64,000 bases of DNA from Gemmatimonadota bacterium (lineage in GTDB: Bacteria > Gemmatimonadota > Gemmatimonadetes > Gemmatimonadales > GWC2-71-9). The stretch is taken from NCBI GenBank assembly GCA_022563595.1, contig JADFNB010000009.1:1-64000 (forward strand). The letters are read 5' to 3'. Of the stretch, positions 44,161 through 53,894 are shown one piece after another; the stretch's first letter is position 1; every line of letters starts with the position of its first letter. Position numbers and translations under genes: made by a program. Under the pieces are notes generated by a model, which was not told the DNA's origin, made no database searches, and was given only the letters and a program-made list of their open reading frames with translations.

Positions 44161-45060
44161 CTATTGCACCAGGGTCACCGCCACGTCACCCACTATCTGG
44201 AGACTACGCGCGCTCACCTTGTCAGGGGTGTCTAGCGGGGTATGCCAATAGGCGTTGCCGGGGCCGTAGCTGAAATCGATCAGCAGGATGGCGCGCACGC
44301 CGGCGTCGAGCAGCGGGAGGTGATCGTCGGTGATTGCCGGGCCGACGCGGTCGACGAAGACCCGCTGGTATCCCAGGTCGCGGGCCACCGCCCAGACCCG
44401 ACTCACCACCTCCGGCGCGCGGTTCAGGGAATTCGGCTCCTGAGGTATCTGGAGATCGGCGTCACCTATCATGTCGAACAGCACCGCGAAGAGCGGCAGC
44501 CGGTCGGGGTCCGAGGCCCGCGCGTAGTACCGCGAGCCCAGCATGACGTCCGGCCCGCTGAAGTTGCCGTAGTCCTCACCGTCGACGAACAGGAGATCCA
44601 CGCCGACGGCCGGCGGCTGCCGTGCCAGAACGTCCGCCACACCGAGCAGCACCGCTACCCCCGAAGCACCGTCGTTGGCGCCGGGTACGGGTATCCGGCG
44701 TTCGCCGAGATTGGCCGCCTGGTCCGAGCGGGGTCGTGTGTCCCAGTGCGCTAGGTACAGCACGCGTGCTGTCTCCCCGGGCCGGAACCGGCCTATCAGG
44801 TTCCGCAGACGCAACGTGTCTCCGGCCTCGGTCACGTGCTCGAACGCCTGCACCTCGACCGTATCGGCCGTCCGCCTCAGGTGTGCGAGGATCCAATCAC
44901 CGGTGCGCCGGTGACCTTCCGTATTGGGCACCCGCGGCCCGAACGCGACCTGCTGGCGCACATAGGAAAGCGCCGAATCACCGTCGAACTGGGTCGCCGC
45001 TCCGGCTCCCGAGCCACAGGCTAGTGTGCCAACACTCAGCATCGTAAGTAGTCGTCTCAT
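44161..45060 (-). CDS. Glutaminyl-peptide cyclotransferase-like M28 family enzyme
   Basis: 299 residues, start ATG overlapping the sprA stop by 4 bases. An N-terminal hydrophobic stretch and Cys15 (GTLACGSG) suggest a signal or imperfect lipobox, so it should face the periplasm. Zinc and catalytic residues line up with bacterial glutaminyl cyclases: AHWDTRP (His105), GANDGASG (Asp130), FVDGEDYG (Glu162), FDMIGD (Asp196), ITDDHLPL and YWHTPLDT (His273). Such enzymes convert N-terminal Gln to pyroglutamate. A general M28 aminopeptidase is the alternative, but the DGEDYG and DDHLP motifs favour cyclase. Confidence 0.75.
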   Translation of the reverse strand: MRRLLTMLSVGTLACGSGAGAATQFDGDSALSYVRQQVAFGPRVPNTEGHRRTGDWILAHLRRTADTVEVQAFEHVTEAGDTLRLRNLIGRFRPGETARVLYLAHWDTRPRSDQAANLGERRIPVPGANDGASGVAVLLGVADVLARQPPAVGVDLLFVDGEDYGNFSGPDVMLGSRYYARASDPDRLPLFAVLFDMIGDADLQIPQEPNSLNRAPEVVSRVWAVARDLGYQRVFVDRVGPAITDDHLPLLDAGVRAILLIDFSYGPGNAYWHTPLDTPDKVSARSLQIVGDVAVTLVQ

Positions 45061-48000
45061 CGGAGTTGGGCCGACACGAAGAACACCTCGGCGAAAATGG
45101 TGAAAATGATCTGTGAGAACTTCGTCGACGTATGTTTTTGCTCCGTCCGAACCAGGCTGAAGCTCAGCCCGCCACGTACCTGCGTGGAGAAGCCAGAATC
45201 CATCCGCACGTCGAACGCGGTGCGTCGGCTGTCCGAGACTGTCGTGCACGTATCGGAATCCGTCCGCAGAATGCAGACGGACACGAGCGACGAATTCAAT
45301 GATACCGTGGTCCGGATCTCGTTGCGTGACCGCACGACCCTCCGGGGCGGACGGAACGCGAAACTGAGGTCGCCACCCCACTGGATCTCTTCCCGCCGTG
45401 TGATGTTCCCCGATGTAACGACATTGGATGTCGCGCGAGTGACCTGCAAGCTGGTCACGATCCCGCCAACCCACGTGATGGTTGCCGAGGGTGTGAACGA
45501 AGTCGACACGTTCTCCGTGCGGCTTCCTTGGGTCACCCCCTCGAGCTGCTGCTGCACATTCTCCGTCTTGGTGCGGCTGCCCCGCGCGTTCAATGAGAGA
45601 ATCGACACCGCCCGACGGATGAACCAGCGCGGCGTGTGCGACCACGAGACGTTGCCGGCAGGCCATTGCCTGGTCCGCTGCACCACCTTGGCCTGCTGGT
45701 TGCCGGTACCGCGGCGTGACCAGATATCACTCCGCTGGTCCCGGTAGTTGATCCGGACCGACAGGTTCAGGGGGAGACGCAGCCCGCCCGCTGCCGTACG
45801 GGACTGTGTCTCCGCCGCCGCCGTGGCCGCGAACCCGTCCTGGAAGCGGAACTCGTCGATGTCGCCGAACGCGAGCTGGTAACGGAAGCTCGGCCCAAAC
45901 GGGGCACGGTTGAAACTCGAGCGGCGGCTCCGGGTGACACTCAGATCGATCGGCTGGATCCGCCTGAAGAGGCGAGTGACGAAGCTCGAATCGCCGAAGA
46001 CTCCCCTGAACAGGTTACCGACGGTAAACGTCACTCCTACATCCCGCCGTTGTGCATTCGCTAACGTCTCCGGCAGCCTGAACCCACCGATGGAATCCTG
46101 CTCGAGCCGAACCAGATCCCTCCGGTTGGGATCTCTATTGAACGTGAACGAATTCACGAACGTGAGGCGTGGCGCGAGCCAGCTTGCGATCACCGGGCTC
46201 ACGTTCAGAGCGGTCGCGAATGTACGCAACTGCTCGAACCCCACGTCTTGGCCGATGAAGCTGCGCCGTTGCCGGCGAAGGAGGCGACCGATAGTAGTCG
46301 AATCGCCGTAGTCCTGGAGGTTGCGCGTGGAGGTCAGATCGACGCGCATGGTGAGAGAGCGGAAGGGGCGGAGATCGATGCCCACGTCGCTCCGCAGAGT
46401 GTGGTTGATGCTCTGGAGCGCGCGGATCGCGGTATCGGACGCCAGCGTCACCGGCACGCGATAGGCAAACCGGCTCGCGCGGTTGTTAGTGAGGATGAGT
46501 CCACCCCGAATCGTGAAGGGCGACACCCGGAGCCGGGACGACCGGAGTGCCTTACCAAACTCGCTCTTACCTATGAATCCTGGCAAGGCGTCGACTATCC
46601 TCACCAGAAAGCCCGGCGCGGCCTTCACGCTGGTCTCCCCCACCACGTTGTTGTACGTGAGCCGGAACTGCCGGTTGGTCGTGGTCGCCTCGCTCAACTC
46701 GGTCGTGGTGCGGGCATTGAGAATCGAGCCGTTGAACGAGACAGGATCTACCAGCAGGTGCTCGAGGAACCCCTCACCGCGCGACAGCCTCCGCACCGAG
46801 AGCGTGTACGTCGTCGACGAACTGTTCGGACGCCGCAGGCCCCGAAGCGCGTCGCCCCGTACGTCGCTGCGGTTCAGGAAGAATGGGTTGCTCGACGCGC
46901 GCTGGTGCTGGATCCCTATCGGGATGCTCAGGTGCGCCCCGGGAAAGAGCTTCTCGAGCCGGAAGGTCCCCCCGATCCGGACTGAGGCGTCGGTCACGTA
47001 ACTGGGCGCCTGCCCGAGCTGTTGGAAGCGGTCGTCCTTAGTGCTGAACCCAAAGCTGACGTCCGCGACGTCGGCGGCCTGGAGCCGCACATCGACGGCA
47101 CCGGCAATGCCAGCGTCGTCGACGACGTCACTGAGCCTGATGTCGTCCACCCAAAGCTCCGCCTGTCCGATGAACACGGTCTGCGCTATCCGCCGCATCC
47201 CCACCGCGATCTCGGAAACACGCGCCAGGTTGGGCGGCGAGATGCCCGGGTCCCGCACCTGCACCAGGTAGGGACCGTCACATGCCACAAACGCCGTAGA
47301 GTCTCCGCCGCACTCTGCTGCACCAGACGGCGGCTCGCCGCGCAACCATGTCGACTCGATCTCCGCCCTCAGTAGCAGCCATCGATTCAGGTCGACGACG
47401 ACCTCGGGTTCCCAGGCCACGGTGCGGCTCCGCGCGCTGTACATGTAGAAATTGTGCTCGTCGCGACCGACCTTGATGAAGAACTCAAGGTCGCGATCCT
47501 CCCAACCCGGTCCTCGCCCGCGCGCCCAGACGCGCAGTTTCCGGTACTGGAGGAAGTTCTTGTCGGCCTCGTCTGTGAACCGGATGAACGCCTCCGCCCG
47601 CTCGCCGGCCCGCAGATCCGTCGCCAGGAGCCGCAGGGACTTCTCGTTGATCTGCTGGGAGAAAAGCTCGAAGCCCGCACCCTGCCGGTCCGCCTGGTTC
47701 ACGACGCCGGGTGGCGGTGTGTACCCCAGGTCGCGGTTCTCGGTCGTGACCACCGACGCGATCACCTCACCGTGCGCCTCGCCACGGCTGCCGCCGATGC
47801 CGGCGATGGGGGTAGCCGCCCGCTTCAACCACGGCGCCCCCACCAGCCGCATTCTCGCCAGAGCGAAGAAGAATTCCTCCTCCACCGGCCCGCGGTCCGG
47901 CGCCACCACGGTAATGCGCAACGCTTGGATCTGCCTGATGTTCGGCAGGCCGATCTGCAGGGTGTCCTCGCGGAACGGGATGCGGTACAGCCGCCAGACC

Positions 48001-51000
48001 AGCGGACGACCGCGCGAATCTTTGAGCGCGACGCCGTTACGCACGAAGAATCGGTCATCTCCGATCGGCAACACATACCGGAAGACATCCTCGCTGACTG
48101 TGCCGACCGTGACGTCGAGCCGACCGTCACCGTCGAGATCCTCGGAATCCGCGAATCCGTTGCGCCGCGTACACTGCGCCCCGAGATCGCCGAGCGGGAA
48201 GACGGGAAGGCCCGCACCGGGTATCAACTCGCACGTAGGGAAGTCGAGGATCGTCTCACCGGTACCCGTATTCACGATGCTCGGCAACAGGTCGCCGTGG
48301 ATCCCGAGATCGCTCACCGCAGCGTTGAAGATGTTCGTGAGGGTATCGCGCTCGGTATCGAAACGCCCCCGGCCGAGGAATCGAAATCCGGAGAATGCCG
48401 TGTCACCGTCTACGACCGTCAACGCCTGCGGACCGAAGGCGACGGCATCCTCGAAGACCGTGCCGAAATCGAAGACCACGGTGGCACCCTGCTGCTTTGC
48501 GCGCCGATCGACGTCCTCGAGTACCCAGAACTCGAGGAACTCCACTCGTGACAGATCGATCCCGATACGCGATCCGCTGAACGGTTGTGAGATACTGCGC
48601 CATCGCGGGCCCGGGGTGTGCTGCCGGAACCAGCGTGGAGCGCCGGTGAGCGGGTCGGGTACCCCACCCACCGTATCCGGTTTCATGGTGATCCAGAGGA
48701 CGGTCTCGATCTGGCGCGCCGCTCCCGAGAGGATGATCGTCGAGTCGATGTCCCGCGGCTCGAACTGCAGCACCTCCTCCCCAATCTGGATCGTGTTCTG
48801 CCAGATCAACGGCACGGCATCCAGGTCGGCGAACCCACCTGTGGCCGCCAGGTGCGTAGCGGGGAGGCCGCGCCCCGACACCGGGCGGCTCCCGAGCTGA
48901 AAGCTGTTCTCCAATAACCCGATTGGGCGGAATGCAGTGCCCTCGAACTCCTCGAGGAATGCCTCACCAGCCTGGTTGGGGTTGGGTCGTGAAACGGCGA
49001 CCTCGCCGTTGAAAGTGAGCCGGGAGGGGACGCTCGTGCTGATGAGCGGCAGTGCGTCCAGCGCTCGGGTGAGAATGTCGGGGCGGAACTGCAGTTGCGT
49101 GCTGATCCCGCCGATGAAGTTTGATTGCGGCTCGAAGCCGAGCTGTGGCCGGGTGAGGAGACTGCTCTCACGCTGCAACAGACCGATGGCATGAATCTGT
49201 CCACGCCCGCCCAGATCATACGTCGTCGACAGGCCGATTATGCTCTTCGGCGCCTCGTCGAAGAGCTGGTTCTCCTCGAACTGCGCGCGGATCTGTACCG
49301 GGCCCGCGAAGAGGGAGTCCGGATTCAGGAAAATGACCTGGCCGACCGAATAGTCGATCTGGTAGTGTTGATCCCGCACCAGCTGTCTGTTGCCGAGGAA
49401 CAGCTTCTCGCTACCCTCCCGGATCTGGAAGGCGCCCAGGTTCAGGGTCCCGCGGTCGCCCGCTCCAACCGCCTCGTAATGCAACCGCAGGCGGAACCGG
49501 GGTGGCGGACCTTGCGTGTTCAGCAGGTAGGCGGGCGTTCGGTACAGTGAGTCGCTGCGTTCCCCTTCCTGGAGACGCGTGCTGTCGGCAAACGGCCGCA
49601 GATGCGGGAAGATGACGAAGAAATCGCGAATGGGCGCGCCGCTGTTCGGATCGCGCGCGCGCGGAAACACCCGGTTGAATTCGTCGAGCGTGGATTGATC
49701 GGTCACGAGCGCAAGGCCGAGGTGCGACAGATAGGTGCCCTGCCCGTTGAGCGGCTGCTCGGATTCGTTCACTACGAGCGTGAGTTCTATCGACCGCCGA
49801 CTGATGTCGTTGCTCCCGATGCGATAGACGTTGCGCAGCTCGTGATCGAATGTCGGCACCTCCGGGCCGCGCCGCGGCTCGTAGATCAGCTCCAGGGTGT
49901 CGATACCGGAGTTCACCGCGGGGAACGTCCCTACCGTATCACCGGCTGCCGTGATGTACGAGACGGCCAGGAAATCCTGATCGCCCACCCGGGTGCCGAG
50001 CGCGAACCAGAGACCGGTCGGATCGATGAAGTAGTCCCGTCCTTCCTCGAGCAGTTCCCACGGGAAGGGACCAACCCGTTGCGGGCTGTCCGAGCGGGTC
50101 GCGACCGCGTCGATGCCCCCGAGATTCGGGTTGGCGCCGCCCCTGGCCGTCTGTGCGCGGAGTCGATAGATGCGAACCTGGACCGGCTGGATCCCGGGGT
50201 CGAGCGCCACCGTACCTACCGACAGCACATCTACGGCCGGGAAACCCGGTAGCCGTCGCGGGTCGACGATGAAAAAGAACCGGCCCCGCTCGAAATCCAG
50301 GTCCCGCAGTTCGCGATCGACCGGCTGGGTCGTGCGCTCGCCGACCGTGTAGACCCTCGAGCGCAGCTGCGAGCCCTTTTGCTGCGCGAGGATCGCGCGG
50401 AACTCGAACGCTCCGAGCTGCGCCTCGGCCTGAATACCGAACGAGTTGGCAGGAATGGCGGCCGTGATGAAGCGCGAGGCAGGTGCACTGAACGAGACGT
50501 TCCCGACCTCGAGGCGGCGGAGGATCTCGTCCTCGAGTCCCTGGTAATAGACGTTGATGTTATTGTTCGCGCTGAACTCGCGCTCGCTGTCGAAGTCGAC
50601 GTTGATGTGGACTCGCTCGCCCACGACTCCGCCGGCCCGTACATTGAACTGTTGGTTGAGGGCCGGCGTCGGAAACCCGCCCTGGCAGCCCGACACAGGG
50701 TTGAACAGGTCGCGCGAGGTGCAGCTCAAGTTGCGCAGCCGGTCGATCTTCATCTCGAAGCGTGCCCGCAGCTGGAGCCCGAGATCGGCGAACTGCGCCA
50801 GCGCGTCCAGGGCCGCCGGCTCCTCCGCCTCGGTTGGCCGCGGAACCCCCGGCGGCGGGAATCCGGGTGGAGGCCCTGGCTCCGCCTCGGTCGTGTCCTC
50901 GACGGCCACGACGAGCGGTCGCGCGAGCGCCCGTCGTCGGCTGCGGCGCTGAGCCGCGATGCGCGCGCGCACGGCGGCTTCCCAGCGACCACCGAACACG

Positions 51001-51239
51001 ACCGGCGTGGTCCGCAGGCCGAGCCGCCCGCCGGGCAGCACGGCGAGATTCGGTCTCAATACCAGCGAGTCGCCGCGGAGCCGTGCGGTCACGCGCGGCA
51101 GGTCGTCGGCCCGCGGCTCCTGGGCTTGGAGCGGGTCCGGGTGCAGGAGCAGGACGGCGGCTATGGCCGCGGCGGCCAGTCGGGGCACTTTCAGCGTGGC
51201 AGCGGGGTACGCCCTATGCCGGGTGAGATGGCACACCAT
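45057..51239 (-). CDS. sprA: SprA-like giant outer-membrane protein (type IX secretion translocon family)
   Basis: 2060 residues. Signal peptide with hydrophobic core AAAAIAAVLLL and likely cleavage after Ala39, leaving Gln40. The SprA N-terminal signature is clear (about 203-262): HINVDFDSEREF, YYQGLEDEILRRLEVGNV and then FGIQAEAQLG, AILAQQKGS. Later regions recur as SprA-type repeats (QHTPGPRWRSI, WARGRGPGWEDRDLEFFIKVG) and the C-terminal third is strand-rich as expected for a huge beta-barrel. In Bacteroidota SprA is the translocation channel of type IX secretion and gliding. Starts 45 bases from the divergent lptF. Confidence 0.85.
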   Translation of the reverse strand: MVCHLTRHRAYPAATLKVPRLAAAAIAAVLLLHPDPLQAQEPRADDLPRVTARLRGDSLVLRPNLAVLPGGRLGLRTTPVVFGGRWEAAVRARIAAQRRSRRRALARPLVVAVEDTTEAEPGPPPGFPPPGVPRPTEAEEPAALDALAQFADLGLQLRARFEMKIDRLRNLSCTSRDLFNPVSGCQGGFPTPALNQQFNVRAGGVVGERVHINVDFDSEREFSANNNINVYYQGLEDEILRRLEVGNVSFSAPASRFITAAIPANSFGIQAEAQLGAFEFRAILAQQKGSQLRSRVYTVGERTTQPVDRELRDLDFERGRFFFIVDPRRLPGFPAVDVLSVGTVALDPGIQPVQVRIYRLRAQTARGGANPNLGGIDAVATRSDSPQRVGPFPWELLEEGRDYFIDPTGLWFALGTRVGDQDFLAVSYITAAGDTVGTFPAVNSGIDTLELIYEPRRGPEVPTFDHELRNVYRIGSNDISRRSIELTLVVNESEQPLNGQGTYLSHLGLALVTDQSTLDEFNRVFPRARDPNSGAPIRDFFVIFPHLRPFADSTRLQEGERSDSLYRTPAYLLNTQGPPPRFRLRLHYEAVGAGDRGTLNLGAFQIREGSEKLFLGNRQLVRDQHYQIDYSVGQVIFLNPDSLFAGPVQIRAQFEENQLFDEAPKSIIGLSTTYDLGGRGQIHAIGLLQRESSLLTRPQLGFEPQSNFIGGISTQLQFRPDILTRALDALPLISTSVPSRLTFNGEVAVSRPNPNQAGEAFLEEFEGTAFRPIGLLENSFQLGSRPVSGRGLPATHLAATGGFADLDAVPLIWQNTIQIGEEVLQFEPRDIDSTIILSGAARQIETVLWITMKPDTVGGVPDPLTGAPRWFRQHTPGPRWRSISQPFSGSRIGIDLSRVEFLEFWVLEDVDRRAKQQGATVVFDFGTVFEDAVAFGPQALTVVDGDTAFSGFRFLGRGRFDTERDTLTNIFNAAVSDLGIHGDLLPSIVNTGTGETILDFPTCELIPGAGLPVFPLGDLGAQCTRRNGFADSEDLDGDGRLDVTVGTVSEDVFRYVLPIGDDRFFVRNGVALKDSRGRPLVWRLYRIPFREDTLQIGLPNIRQIQALRITVVAPDRGPVEEEFFFALARMRLVGAPWLKRAATPIAGIGGSRGEAHGEVIASVVTTENRDLGYTPPPGVVNQADRQGAGFELFSQQINEKSLRLLATDLRAGERAEAFIRFTDEADKNFLQYRKLRVWARGRGPGWEDRDLEFFIKVGRDEHNFYMYSARSRTVAWEPEVVVDLNRWLLLRAEIESTWLRGEPPSGAAECGGDSTAFVACDGPYLVQVRDPGISPPNLARVSEIAVGMRRIAQTVFIGQAELWVDDIRLSDVVDDAGIAGAVDVRLQAADVADVSFGFSTKDDRFQQLGQAPSYVTDASVRIGGTFRLEKLFPGAHLSIPIGIQHQRASSNPFFLNRSDVRGDALRGLRRPNSSSTTYTLSVRRLSRGEGFLEHLLVDPVSFNGSILNARTTTELSEATTTNRQFRLTYNNVVGETSVKAAPGFLVRIVDALPGFIGKSEFGKALRSSRLRVSPFTIRGGLILTNNRASRFAYRVPVTLASDTAIRALQSINHTLRSDVGIDLRPFRSLTMRVDLTSTRNLQDYGDSTTIGRLLRRQRRSFIGQDVGFEQLRTFATALNVSPVIASWLAPRLTFVNSFTFNRDPNRRDLVRLEQDSIGGFRLPETLANAQRRDVGVTFTVGNLFRGVFGDSSFVTRLFRRIQPIDLSVTRSRRSSFNRAPFGPSFRYQLAFGDIDEFRFQDGFAATAAAETQSRTAAGGLRLPLNLSVRINYRDQRSDIWSRRGTGNQQAKVVQRTRQWPAGNVSWSHTPRWFIRRAVSILSLNARGSRTKTENVQQQLEGVTQGSRTENVSTSFTPSATITWVGGIVTSLQVTRATSNVVTSGNITRREEIQWGGDLSFAFRPPRRVVRSRNEIRTTVSLNSSLVSVCILRTDSDTCTTVSDSRRTAFDVRMDSGFSTQVRGGLSFSLVRTEQKHTSTKFSQIIFTIFAEVFFVSAQLR

Positions 51240-51284
51240 GGCGTGGCACCCAAACCGTTACAAGCCCGAGACTTACGACTATAG

Positions 51285-52790
51285 ATGACGAGGCTCAGCC
51301 GGTACCTCCTGAGGTCGCACTTCGGGCCGTTCGTGTTCGCGCTTTCGGCCTGCACCAGCATGCTCCTGCTCAGTCAGATCGCAAAGCGGTTCGGCGACCT
51401 GGTCGGCAAGGGCCTGCCTTGGTCGGTCATCGTCGAGGTGTTCGTACTGTCGCTGCCGTTCATCATCGCGATGACGCTCCCGATGGCCGTATTCGTCGCC
51501 GTGGTCTACACGATGAGCCGGCTCGCCAGCGACAGCGAGGTCACGGCGATGCACGCCGGCGGCATCTCGCTCGGCAGGGTGATGCGCCCGCTGCTCCTCG
51601 CGGGAGCCGGGGTCACGGTCGCTTCGTTCCTGTTCAGCGATCACGTCCTGCCGCGATCCAACCACCGCCTCCGCACCCTGTACACCGACATCGCCAGGAA
51701 GAAACCCACGTTTTCCATCAAGGAACAGGTCATCAACGAGGTCAAACGAAATCGGTTCTTCCTGCGCGCCGCCTCCATCGATCCCGCCACCTACACGCTG
51801 CGCGACGTGACGATCTTCAACTTCGCCGATCAGGATCGCAGGCGGGTGATATATGCCGACAGCGGCTACCTGGCGATCACCGCCGACCAGGAAGACGCGG
51901 AGCTTACCCTGTTCGACGGTGTCATGCATGAGTTTGACCGTTCCGATCCGCGGATGTTCCAGCAAGTCGGCTTCGCGAAGGATGTCGTTCTCATCGAGGG
52001 GGTCGGTAACGAACTCAAGCGTTCACTCACCGATTCCTACAGGGGCGACCGCGAGATGGGGATCTGCCAGATGGAGCAGATCGTCCGAGCGGCCCGCCGA
52101 GAGGAGCGGCTCGCGCGCCGCCGGCTGGGTGCGATGCGGCGCAACGGGCTGCGCGCGCTCGTCGGCCTGGCGGCCGTGGACCCCGACACCGCCGTCTCCG
52201 AGGGACGCGAAAGCATATACTGCCGTGCCCTGTTGGCCGGTGCATCGTGGCTGCTCCCGGACACACTGCGGGCCCAGGAGCGCAGCCGGCCCGACCCGGC
52301 AGGCGCCCTGCGCCGCCTGTCCACCGGTCGCACACCTACGATACGGCGGTCGAACACGCTCCCCCTGGTGCGCGGCTCCGAACTCCGTGTATTCGAGGAC
52401 CGCGCACGGCAGGCGGCGATCCGCGGCGCGCACTACCAGGTCGAGGTGCACAAGAAGTACGCGATCGCGACGGCGTGTTTCGTCTTCGTGCTGCTGGGCG
52501 TGCCGCTCGCCATCCGGTTTCCCCGGGGCGGGATCGGCCTCGTCATTGGGGTCAGCTTTGCCATTTTCACGATCTATTACATCGGGCTGGTCGCCGGAGA
52601 ATCCTTCGCCGACCGGCTGAAGGTACCGCCCTGGTTCCTCTGGATGCCCAACCTCATCTTCACCGCTGCGGGACTCGCGTTGCTGCTACACGCCCGGACC
52701 GAGACCAGACCGCGGCGACACGTAATCGCGGCGGGGGGCGGCCTGGCCGAGTATCTACGAGCCCACTTTAAATTATGGCGACCCCACTAA
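51285..52790 (+). CDS. lptF: LptF-type LPS export permease with long insertion
   Basis: 501 residues. First three helices (about 15-115) and the last three (about 392-470) bracket a periplasmic beta-jellyroll-like region with ITADQEDAELTLFDGVMHEF. The permease fold and the place next to a second permease indicate LptF of the LptBFGC lipopolysaccharide exporter. An extra stretch of about 110 residues (270-380, Arg-rich, low similarity) lies before the last helices, making it about 130 residues longer than typical LptF. It overlaps lptG by 16 bases. Confidence 0.82.
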   Translation: MTRLSRYLLRSHFGPFVFALSACTSMLLLSQIAKRFGDLVGKGLPWSVIVEVFVLSLPFIIAMTLPMAVFVAVVYTMSRLASDSEVTAMHAGGISLGRVMRPLLLAGAGVTVASFLFSDHVLPRSNHRLRTLYTDIARKKPTFSIKEQVINEVKRNRFFLRAASIDPATYTLRDVTIFNFADQDRRRVIYADSGYLAITADQEDAELTLFDGVMHEFDRSDPRMFQQVGFAKDVVLIEGVGNELKRSLTDSYRGDREMGICQMEQIVRAARREERLARRRLGAMRRNGLRALVGLAAVDPDTAVSEGRESIYCRALLAGASWLLPDTLRAQERSRPDPAGALRRLSTGRTPTIRRSNTLPLVRGSELRVFEDRARQAAIRGAHYQVEVHKKYAIATACFVFVLLGVPLAIRFPRGGIGLVIGVSFAIFTIYYIGLVAGESFADRLKVPPWFLWMPNLIFTAAGLALLLHARTETRPRRHVIAAGGGLAEYLRAHFKLWRPH

Positions 52791-53875
52791 TGCGCGGCCT
52801 GATTCTCGACCGCTACCTGCTGCGCGAGTGGGTCAAGATCCTCATCGTCACGGCCCTTGGCTTCCCGGTATTCGTCATCGCGTTCGAGCTGACCGACAAG
52901 GTGGGCGAGCACCTCTCCCGCGGAATAGATCTCCAGTCGGTCGCGCTCGGTTACGCCTACTCACTGCCGGACAAGGTATTTCTGATCCTACCGGCGGCGG
53001 TTCTGTTCGCCACTGTGTTCAGCATCGGGAGCATGAACCGCCACTCGGAACTGACCGCCGCCAAGGCGTCGGGGCGCAGCTTCTATCGCACCATCGCGCC
53101 GGTTCTCGCTGCCGGGGTTATTGCGGCGGCGGGATGCTACCTGCTCGGCGAATGGGCCCCCGCAGCCACCACTCGGCAGCTCGAGTTGCTGGGCGAGCGC
53201 GAGGTGCGCTCACAGTCCGCCCGCTACAACTTCGTCTACCGCGCCGATCAGGGCTGGGTATACGCCATCTGGTCACTCGACATCAATCGGAACCTGATGC
53301 GGCAGGTGGTGCTCGAGCGCGAGGGTACTGGAAGGGAGTACCCCACACTCGTGATCCATAGTCCAGACGCCCGTTATGACGCGCAGACTGCCCCCGGATG
53401 GACGCTGTCCGACGGGCACTTCCGCATTCTCCCTGATATCGATGAGGAGCTGTCGTTCGGGTTCGACTCCCTGCGACAGCGAGCCATGGTGGAGAGCCCT
53501 GCCGAGCTTCTGATCGAGCCCAAGGAGCCGCGGGAGATGCGTTACGCGGAGCTGGGACAGTATATCGACGACCTGGAACGTTCCGGCGGCGACGGACGGA
53601 AGCTGCGGGTGCGCCAGGCGCTCAAGATCGCGATCCCGTTCACCTGCATCGTCATCACGATCTTCGGGGCGCCGCTCGCCCTTACCAGCCCGCGAGGCAG
53701 TGCGGCCGCGGGCCTCGGCGTGAGCCTGGTCACCACCGTGATCTTCCTGATGCTCGTACAGCTCTCGGAAGGGATTGGTGCCGGCGGCCTGGTGGCCCCC
53801 GCGCTTGCTGCCTGGTTACCCAACATCCTGTTTGGCAGCGCCGGGCTGGCACTCCTCAGCCAAGCGAGAACCTAA
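52775..53875 (+). CDS. lptG: LptG-type LPS export permease
   Basis: 366 residues, normal length: DRYLLREWVKILIVTALGFP first helix, helices at about 60-80 and 100-120, a periplasmic domain (about 130-270) and three C-terminal helices (FTCIVITIFGAPLALT, LVTTVIFLMLVQLSEGIG). Partner of the LptF-type gene upstream; both would sit in the inner membrane and pass lipopolysaccharide to the periplasmic bridge. Ends 19 bases before the convergent nadC. Confidence 0.88.
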   Translation: MATPLMRGLILDRYLLREWVKILIVTALGFPVFVIAFELTDKVGEHLSRGIDLQSVALGYAYSLPDKVFLILPAAVLFATVFSIGSMNRHSELTAAKASGRSFYRTIAPVLAAGVIAAAGCYLLGEWAPAATTRQLELLGEREVRSQSARYNFVYRADQGWVYAIWSLDINRNLMRQVVLEREGTGREYPTLVIHSPDARYDAQTAPGWTLSDGHFRILPDIDEELSFGFDSLRQRAMVESPAELLIEPKEPREMRYAELGQYIDDLERSGGDGRKLRVRQALKIAIPFTCIVITIFGAPLALTSPRGSAAAGLGVSLVTTVIFLMLVQLSEGIGAGGLVAPALAAWLPNILFGSAGLALLSQART

Positions 53876-53894
53876 CCGAACGCCCGACAGCTCC

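Noticed and set aside
45061-45666. Long N-terminal extension of the M28 enzyme inside sprA
   Set aside because: It lies in another frame of the SprA coding region and has no signal peptide; the ATG at 45060 gives the expected N-terminus.
51241-51262. TGGCACCCAAACCGTTACA as a sigma-54 promoter for lptF
   Set aside because: The -12 GC is replaced and the spacing is wrong.
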